From Phylloscopus collybita (taxonomy: Eukaryota > Chordata > Aves > Passeriformes > Phylloscopidae), in NCBI GenBank assembly GCA_027886175.1, contig JAJNNQ010000078.1, positions 3,286,001 through 3,350,000 of the forward strand: a stretch of 64,000 bases of DNA. The letters run 5' to 3'. The stretch's first letter is position 1. Every line of letters starts with the position of its first letter. Below the pieces are notes generated by a model, which worked only from the letters and a program-made list of their open reading frames with translations, was not told where the DNA came from and did not search any database. Below are positions 56,366-64,000 of this stretch, piece by piece. Both the position numbers and the translations under genes were made by a program.

Positions 56366-58002
56366 GGACATCAGGAACCTGGAGTGGAGACTTTGGTTTC
56401 CCATGGAAAACGGCCACCGTTCGTGTCTAATGCTGTCTGCCTGCCACTGGGATAATGCCAATTAAAATTCCACTAAAATTCCATACAAATGACGATATCT
56501 CCCAGATGGAATCTACCACCAGTAGAAAGTTTGTCTGCTCTTGTAGTTCCAAAGGCCTCCTACAAACTGACATCAGGAACCTGGGGTGGAGACTTTGGTT
56601 TCCCATGGAAATGGGCCAACATTCGTGCCTAATGCTGTCTGCCAACCGCTGGGTTTATGCCTGCTAAAATTCCATAAAAAGGGGGACATCTGGCAGATGC
56701 AATTTACCACCAGATGGAAGTTTCTCTGCCCTTGTAGTTCCAAAGGCCTCCTACAAACTCACATCAGGAACCTGGGGTGGAGACTTTGGTTTCCCATGGA
56801 AATGGGCCAACGTTCGTGCCTAATGCTGTCTGCCTGCCACTGGGCTTCTGCCTACTAAAATTCCACTAAAATTCCATACAAATGAGGACAACTCCCAGGT
56901 GCAATCTACCGCCAGATGGAAGTTTGTCTGCCTTTGTAGTGCCAAAGGCCTCCTACAAACTGACATCAGGAACGTAGGGGTGGAGACTTTGATTTCCCAT
57001 GGAAAAGGTCCACCGTTCGTGTCTAATGCTGTCTGCCTGCCACTGGGCTTATGCCTAGTAAAATTCCATACAAATGAGGATATCTCCCAGATGCAATCTA
57101 CCAGCAGATGGAAGTTTTTTTCTTCTTGTAGTGCCAAAGGCCTCCTATAAATTGACATCTCTAACGTAGGGTGGATAATTTGGTTTCCCATGGAAAAGGG
57201 CCACCGTTCGTGTCTAATGCTGTCAGCCTGCCACTGGGCTTATGAGTGCTGAAATTCCATACAACTGAGGATATCTCCCAGGTGCAACCTACCACCAGAT
57301 GGAAGTTTCTCTGCCCTTGTAGTGCCAAAGGTCTTCTACAAACTGACGTGTGGAATGTGAGGTGGAGACTTTGGTTTTCCATAGGATAGGGCCACTGTTA
57401 GTGTCTAATGCCGTCTGCCTGCCACTGGGCTTACGCCTGCTAACATTCCATACAAATGACGATATCTCCCAGGTGGAATCTACCACCAGTTGGAAGTTTA
57501 TCTGCCCTTTTAGTGCCAAAGGCCTCCTACAAACTGATATCAGGAACCTGGGGTGGAGACTTTGGTTTCCTATGGAAAAGGGCCACCGTTCGTGTCTATT
57601 GCTGTCTGTTTGCCACCGGGCTTATGCCTACGAAAATTGCATACAAATGAGGATATCTCCCAGATGGAATCTACCACCAGCTGTAAGTTTGTCTGCCCTT
57701 GTAGTTCCAAAGGCCTCCTATAAACTGACATCAGGAACGTGAGGTGGACACTTTGGTTTCCCATGGAAAAGGGCCACCGTTCATGTCCAGTGTTTTTTGC
57801 CTGCCACTAGAATACTGCCTTTTAAAATTCCATACAAATGAGGATATCTCCCAGATGGAATCTACCACCAGTTGGGAGTTTGTCTGCTCTTGTAGTGCCA
57901 AAGGCCTCTTATAACCTGACATCAGGAACGTGGGCTGGAGACTTTAGTTTCTCATGTAAAAGGGCAACTGTTTGTGTCTAGTGCTGTCTTCCTGGCAATG
58001 GG
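56366..58002 (+). repeat. 191-bp satellite array, block 2 (about 8.6 units)
   Basis: The same monomer and same orientation as 40,637-44,086, including the ccactaaaatt variant. It begins with a full gacatcaggaacctgg and breaks off inside a monomer after cctggcaatggg, where sequence related to the 497-bp family begins. Confidence 0.85.
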
Positions 58003-58009
58003 AATTTTC

Positions 58010-58805
58010 TTGTGCTGTGCAGAAGCCGCAGAGACACAGCTGAGCTTCTGCTTACACTGCTGAACACTGGGGCGACTCCAACTCAACTAGCAAGTGATTT
58101 TCTGCTGGCAAAGGCAACAGTATTAGTGCACAAGCGTGTTGTCTTGCCTGAAGCAGAAGCAAGCAGGAGTGCTTCTCTGCAGCATGGAAACACAAAGCAG
58201 AAGCACGCACAAGGCAAGAGGAGACTGCCTGACACGTCCTGCACTCAGTATAGCTGTCAGGTGAAACCCTGACATAATTAGTGAGGAACTAGCCACGGGG
58301 ACTCGGCACTGTGCTGGGGGACTTTCTTTGAGTCGACCTGAAGCTCCCACTGAAGAAAACAGCTTTGCCGTCTTCTGCCTCAACGTCCTTGCAAACACCT
58401 GCTCTCCGTGATATTTTCTTGCCTTCCACGTTCTTCCCCGCTTTCCTTTCGCTTCTCTGCACACCCTGCGGCTTGCCCGAGGATGCCTGCTTCCCTGATG
58501 CAAAACGCTGCTCTCTCGGCAAAAAGGCAGCTTCTCGTTCTGGACAGCTCTGCTGTGCACAAGCCGCAGAGAGACAGCAGAGCTTCTGCTTGGGATGCTG
58601 AACGCAGGGGGAAGTCCAACTCAAATAGAAAGTGATTTTGTGCCTGCAAATGCAGAAGTATCATTGCACCTGCGTCGGGGCTTGCTGGAAACAATAGCAA
58701 GCAGGAGTGCTTCTCTGCAGCATGCAAACACAAAGCAAAAGCACGCACACGGCGAGAGGAGACTGCCTGAAACGTCCTACACTTAGTATAGCCGTCAGGT
58801 GAATC
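58010..58805 (+). repeat. Diverged copies of the 497-bp satellite
   Basis: About one and a half units related to 44,087-50,030, same orientation. Shared words are gcaagcaggagtgcttctct, ggcaagaggagactgcctga, ctctcggcaaaaaggcagct and aaagtgatttt in place of aaattgatcc. Identity is much lower than within the main array, so this is an old or separately evolving branch. Confidence 0.7.
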
Positions 58806-58810
58806 CTCAG

Positions 58811-61800
58811 TGTCAAGACAGTGTTGGGAGCACCAGCTTCCACCACGCTGTGACACCACAGCTCTGGCAGCACCAGCTACAAAGTCTCTGGGACACCACA
58901 GTACCTGCAGAACAAGTTTCCACCACTTTGTGACACCACAGAAGTGGAAACACCCGCTCCCACCTCTCTGTGACACCACAGCAGTGGCAGCACACACTTC
59001 CACCTCTCTGGGACACCACAGCAGGTGCAGAAGCAGCTTCCAACCCTACGTGACAGAACAGTGCTGGCAGCTCCAACTTCAACCTCTCTGTTACACCGCA
59101 GTAGTTAGGGTACTAGAATTGCCTTTTTTGTGATGCCACAGAGCTGGCAGCAACAGCTTCTCCCTCTCTGTGACACCACAGTGCTGCCAAAAACAGCTTC
59201 CACACCATCTGACACCACAGTGCAGGCAGCAGTAGCTTCCACCTCTCTGTTATGCCACAGTGCTGGCAGAACCAGCTACCACCCCATCTGACACCACAGT
59301 GCAGGCAGCAGCAGCTTCCACCTCTCTGTGATGCCACAGCTCTGGCAGCACCAGCGTTCCTCTCTTTCTGACACCACAGAGCTGGCAGCAGAAACTTCCA
59401 CATTTCTGTGACACCACAGTGCTGGCACCACCAGCTTCCAACTCCCAGTTACACCACAGCATTTGTAGCACCAGTTTCCACCTCTCTATGTCACCACAGT
59501 GCTGCCTGCACAAGCTGCCCCCTCGCTGTGACTACTCAGTGTGGGCAGCACCAGCTTCCACCGCTCTGTGACACCACAGCACTGGAAAAACCAGGTTCCA
59601 GTTATCACTCGGTGACACTGCAGTGCTGCCAGCACCTGCTTCCAACATTCTGTGACACCACAGTAACGGCAACAGCAGATTCCACCTTTCTGTGACGCCA
59701 CAGCAGTGGCAGCACAGACTTCCACCTCTCCGTGACACCACAGTGCTGGTAGCTCCAGCTTCCACCTCTCTGTGACACCACAGCAGTGGCAGCACACACT
59801 TCCACCTCTCTGGGACACCACAGCAGGTGCAGAAGCAGCTTCCAACCCTACGTGACACAACAGTGCTGGCAGCTCCAACTTCCACCTCTCTGTTACACCT
59901 CAGTAATTAGGGTACCACAATTGCTTTCTGTTGTGCCACAGAGCTGGCAGCAACAGCTTCTCCCTCTCTGTGACATTACAGTGCTGGCAGAACCAGCTTC
60001 CACCCATCTGACACCACAGTGCAGGCAGCATCAACTTCCACATCTCTGTGATGCCACAGAGCTGGCAGCACCAGCTTCCACCTCTCTGTGATGCCACAGA
60101 GCTGGAATCACCAGCTTCCATCTCTCTGTGAAAACAGAGCAGTTGAAGCACCTGCTTCTACCTCTCTGCCACACCACAGTTCTGGCAGCACCAGCTACCA
60201 AGTCTCTGGGAAACCACAGTTCCTGCAGAACCAGTTTCCACCACTTTGTGACACCACAGCAGTGGAAACACCCCCTCCCACCTCTCTGTGACACAACAGC
60301 ATTGGCAGCACACACTTCCCCCTCACTGTGGATCCACAGCAGGTCCAGAAGCAGCTTCCAACCCTACGTGACACAACAGTGCTGGCAGCTCCAACTTTCA
60401 ACTCTCTGTTACACCACAGTATTTAGGGAACCACAATTGCCTTTTTTGTTGTGCCACAGAGCTAGCAGCGACAGCTTCTCCCTCTCTGTGACACCACAGT
60501 GCTGGGAGAACCAGCTTCCACCCCATCTGACACTACAGTGCAGGCAGCAGCAGCTTCCACCTATCTGTGATGCCACAGAGCTGGCAGCACCAGCTTCCAC
60601 CTCTCTGTGACATCACAGCTCTGGCAGCACCAGCATTCCTCTCTTTGTGACACCACAGGGCTGGAAGCAGCTACTTCCACCTTTCTGTGACACCACAGGG
60701 CTGGCAGCAGCTACTTCCACATCTGTGTGACACCACAGGGCTGTCTCCACCAGCTTCAACCTCCCTGTCACACCACAGAATTTGAAGCACCAGCTTCCAC
60801 CTCTCTGTGACACCACAGTGCTGCCTGCACCAGCTTCCAACATTCTGTGACACCACAGTGATGGCAACACCAGCTTCCAGCTATCTGTGACACTATAGCA
60901 GTTGCAGCAGCAGCTTCCACCTCTGTGACAGCACAGTCGCTGGAGAACCACCATTACACTTTTTGTGTTGCCACACTTCTGGCAGCACCAGCTTCCACCT
61001 CTCTGTGACACAAGAGCAGTGGCAGCACCAGCATTCCTCTCTTTGTGACACCACAGAGCTGGCAGCAGCAACTTCCACCTTTCTGTGACACCACAGTTCT
61101 GGCACCACCAGCTTCCACCTCTCTGTGACACCACAGCGCTGATAAAACTAGCTTCCATGACTCGGTGACACCGCAGTGTTGCCAGCACCTGCTTCCAACA
61201 TTCTGTGACACCACAGTGCTGGCACCACCAGCTTCTACCTCTCTGTGCCACCACAGCATTTTTAGCACTAGCTTCCACCTCTCTATGACACCACAGTGCT
61301 GCCTGCACTAGCTGCCACCTCGCTGTGACAACTCAGTGTTGGCAGCACCCGATTCCACCTCTCTGTTACACCACACGGCTGGTAAAACCAGCTTCCATAA
61401 CTCGGTGACACCGCAGTGTTGCCAGCACCTGCATCCAACATTCTGTGAAACCACAGTGACGGCAACAGCAGCTTCCAGCTGTGTGTGACACTATAGCAGT
61501 TGCAGCAGCAGCTTCCACATCTCTGTGACACCGCAGTGCGGCATGGACCAGCTGCCACCTCGCTGTGACAACATAGTTTTGGCAGCACCAGATTGCACCT
61601 CTCTGGGACACCACGGTGTTGGCAGCTTCAGCTTCCACCACTCTGCGGCACCACAGTTCTGGCAGCACCAGTTACAATGTCTCTGGGACACCACAGTTCC
61701 TGCAGAACCAGTTTCCACCACTTTGTGACACCACAGCAGTGGAAACACCCGCTCCCACCTCTCTGTGACACCACAGCAGTGGCAGCACACACTTCCACCT

Positions 61801-62536
61801 CTCTGTGACACCACAGCAGGTGCAGAAGCAGATTCCAACCCGACGTGACACAACAGTTCTGCAGCTCCAGCTTCCACGTCTCTGTTACACCACAATAGTT
61901 AGGGTAAAAAATTGCCTTTTTTGTTATGCCACCAAGATGGCAGCAACAGTTTCTTCCTCTCCGTGACACTACAGTGCAGGCAGCATCAGCTTCCACCTCT
62001 CTGTGATGCCACAGAGCTGGCAGCACCAGCTTCCACCTCTCTGTGACACCACAGCTCTGGCAGCACCAGCATTCCTCTCTTTGTGACACCACAGAGCTGG
62101 CAGCAGCAACTTCCACCTTTCTGTGACACCACAGCAGTGGCAACACAGGCTTCTGCCTCTCTGTGACACCACAGTGCTGGTAGCACCAGCTTCTATGTCT
62201 CTGTGAAAACACAGCCGTAGCAGCTGCAGCTTCCACCCCTTTGTAACACTACAGTGCCTGCAGAATCAGCATCCACCTCCTCTGAACACCACAGTGCTGG
62301 CAGCACCAGTGTTCCCCTCTCTGTCACTCTACAGTGCTGGCAGCACCAGCTTATACCACTCTGTGACACCACAGTGGTGACAGCACTCGCTTTCACCTGT
62401 TAGTGACACCACAGTAGTTCGAGCACCAGAATTCCCCTCTTTGTTACGCCACAGTGCTTGCAGCACCAGTTTCCACCTCTCTGTCACACCACAGTGGTGG
62501 CAGCATCATCTTCCAACTCTGCGTGACACCACAGCA
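58811..62536 (-). repeat. 40-bp minisatellite, inverted block (about 93 units)
   Basis: The plus strand reads gctggcagcaccagcttcca then cctctctgtgacaccacagt, the exact reverse complement of the 40-bp unit at 35,050-40,636. No copy of the 450-bp spacer is found here and no 2-kb higher-order period is obvious. Minus-strand open frames of up to 231 codons have the same repeat origin as in the first block. Confidence 0.9.
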
Positions 62537-62587
62537 GACCTAGTCAAAAGTGGTAGAGAAGTCAAGGTGCGGGATCGGTGAGTTCCA

Positions 62588-62630
62588 GTGTGTGTGTGTG
62601 TGTGTACCTGTGAATGTGTGTGTGAAGTTT
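62588..62630 (+). repeat. (TG)n microsatellite
   Basis: tgtgtgtgtgtgtgtgtg at about 62,589-62,607, followed by an imperfect TG-rich stretch to about 62,630. Confidence 0.85.
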
Positions 62631-64000
62631 ACAGTTTGTAAATTGGGGCAAGTTATCATTCAATTGTGGAGCAAAAGGACATTTTTGAATGTAAGGATCA
62701 AGGTCCAGGCAACCTTTTCCTCCTGGCGTATCTGTTTGTATGAGATGTAGCCAGAAACTTCTCAGTTTAGATTCAGATTGCAAGTGGGACACAGAATGTG
62801 ATGGTGTCAATAGGTGAGCAGGAAAGCGTGTGGCATCGGCGTGTTTTGACTGAAGCCATTTGTCTGTGCAAGGAGATGGACATATGGGACTCAGCCGGTA
62901 TGACACCACGCTTAGCTGAGAAACAAAGTGCATGGCTTCAGTGTGTGCTCTGAAAATGAAAGGCTGCAAGGAAAAGGCAAGGAGGCAGGTCAGCTAAAGC
63001 TTTCTGTCCTGGCACACTGAGCTGCTTGAAGTGGAACTGCTGTTCAGTTTTGCTCAGGATTCTGCAACACTGAAATGCTGTGCTTTTTCAGGTAGCTGAG
63101 AAGGAAAGGGAGAGTCACCTGTAGCAATGTATTTGAACATCTTAGGCCATAATGTGCCTTAGCCAAACCACCAGTAGTTATTCTTATCAGAACCCTCAGG
63201 AATTTGTCAAGGTTACTAAGACATAAACAGTGCTAAAATAAAAGAACTAGATAAAGGAGGCCCATAAAGTGATGGACTGTAACCAATCATATTTCCTGAA
63301 GGGTGCATGATGAATGCGTGGACAAGATAGAGCCTCCAATCAAAAAATGTCTGATCACATGAACAAGTAGTCTTAGAATGTATAAATATAGCTTAGTGTA
63401 AACAGTAAATGGCTTCTGCCAAATCATATTGGCTGGTTGTACAGAAGTCCTGAGCTCCTACAGTCACCTGTACGTCTCCCACCGTTTGTAGGCTGCAAGG
63501 GGAAGGTGAAGGCCAGGCCTGGCCTTTGGCTGTGCGACTTGTTGCAAGGAAGCAGCTGCTGAATGCTTTCAGTTTTTTGGGATTTGTTAGAGTGGCAGGC
63601 TATGCTGGTACCTAGAGCTTGAGGGAAGGTGCACATTTCCATCATACGTTATGCAGTTTACCGGGTGCAAGCTAAACTTTGAGCAAGGACATTCTCAGCT
63701 GACACTGCTGGTCCTAGAGAAGACCAGTGCTATGCACTTTGCTTCTCAGTTCTACATACTGTGGCCTTCAACCACTCCTTCAGTTTGAATCTAAACGGAA
63801 AGGTTTCCAGCTATGGCTCTACAGACAACGAGCAAAAAGTAGAGAATGTTTCCCCATTGCCTCTTTGAAGATTAAATTTGTCTCTAACCAAAACTTCAGG
63901 AACTGTTTCATTTTAGAAAAAGAGGCACCTTGTTGAAAGTTATTACTAGGGTTTAGAGTTGGTCCACTAAGCTTGCTAACACCAGGCTTTGGGTACAGCA
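62631..64000. other. Unrecognised sequence at the right edge
   Basis: Mixed unique-type sequence with short frames only. I looked for the missing PAK exons (catalytic loop and DFG motifs) and did not find them. No mobile element is recognised. Confidence 0.4.

Noticed and set aside
58811..62236. Minus-strand frames of 100-231 codons
   Set aside because: Same minisatellite in reverse orientation; repeat artefact.
35050..62536. CRISPR array
   Set aside because: Units are contiguous tandem repeats without unique spacers, in a vertebrate context.

Overview
The window reads as nuclear DNA of a bird, most likely a songbird, from a repeat-dense, gene-poor stretch such as a W chromosome, a subtelomeric or pericentromeric block, or an unplaced scaffold. 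Evidence: several avian-type endogenous retroviruses (ERVs), a CR1 LINE fragment, a piece of MHC class II B with its characteristic intron repeat, and a PAK3-like kinase gene of the kind that is multicopy in songbirds. There are no bacterial operons. Species and chromosome are inference.

Layout. (1) 1-14,390, minus strand: a nest of ERVs. Provirus A (alpharetrovirus-like, 5' LTR at 1,433-1,714) sits inside the reverse transcriptase of an older class II provirus C (1,715-4,351). C's gag abuts the 3' LTR of provirus B (4,352-14,390), which has class II gag-pro-pol and a gamma-type transmembrane env. B was itself hit twice by solo LTRs: one in pol with a 6-bp target duplication, one in gag with a 4-bp duplication. 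(2) 14,391-14,940: the end of a C2H2 zinc-finger exon. (3) 15,575-15,840 minisatellite, and a possible tRNA-Lys primer site at 16,678. (4) 17,294-24,227: plus-strand provirus D, heavily hypermutated. Its 5' LTR is depleted of C, its interior of G, and its 3' LTR looks normal. That polarity fits cytosine deamination of single-stranded reverse-transcription intermediates. (5) 24,228-24,801: a broken MHC class II B exon 2 fused to the LTR, followed by an X1-X2-Y class II promoter module facing the wrong way. (6) 27,178-34,686, plus strand: a PAK-like kinase gene with an unusual coiled-coil N-terminus and good splice sites. It is cut off after the fourth kinase exon. (7) 35,050-62,536: about 21 kb of satellite DNA in five blocks around a 6-kb island. 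The order is a 40-bp minisatellite in about 2.03-kb higher-order repeats, a 191-bp satellite, a 497-bp satellite, the island (CR1 piece, inverted duplication around an LTR, solo LTR), 191-bp again, diverged 497-bp, then the 40-bp unit inverted. (8) 62,537-64,000: a TG microsatellite and unrecognised sequence.

The parts do not form a pathway. The window records serial transposition, host editing of a retrovirus, decay of MHC and zinc-finger genes, and satellite growth against a kinase gene. The most interesting items are the strand-switching hypermutation, the back-to-front class II promoter, the PAK-like N-terminus, and the ordered satellite blocks. All coordinates come from reading by eye; percent identities and family names need alignment.
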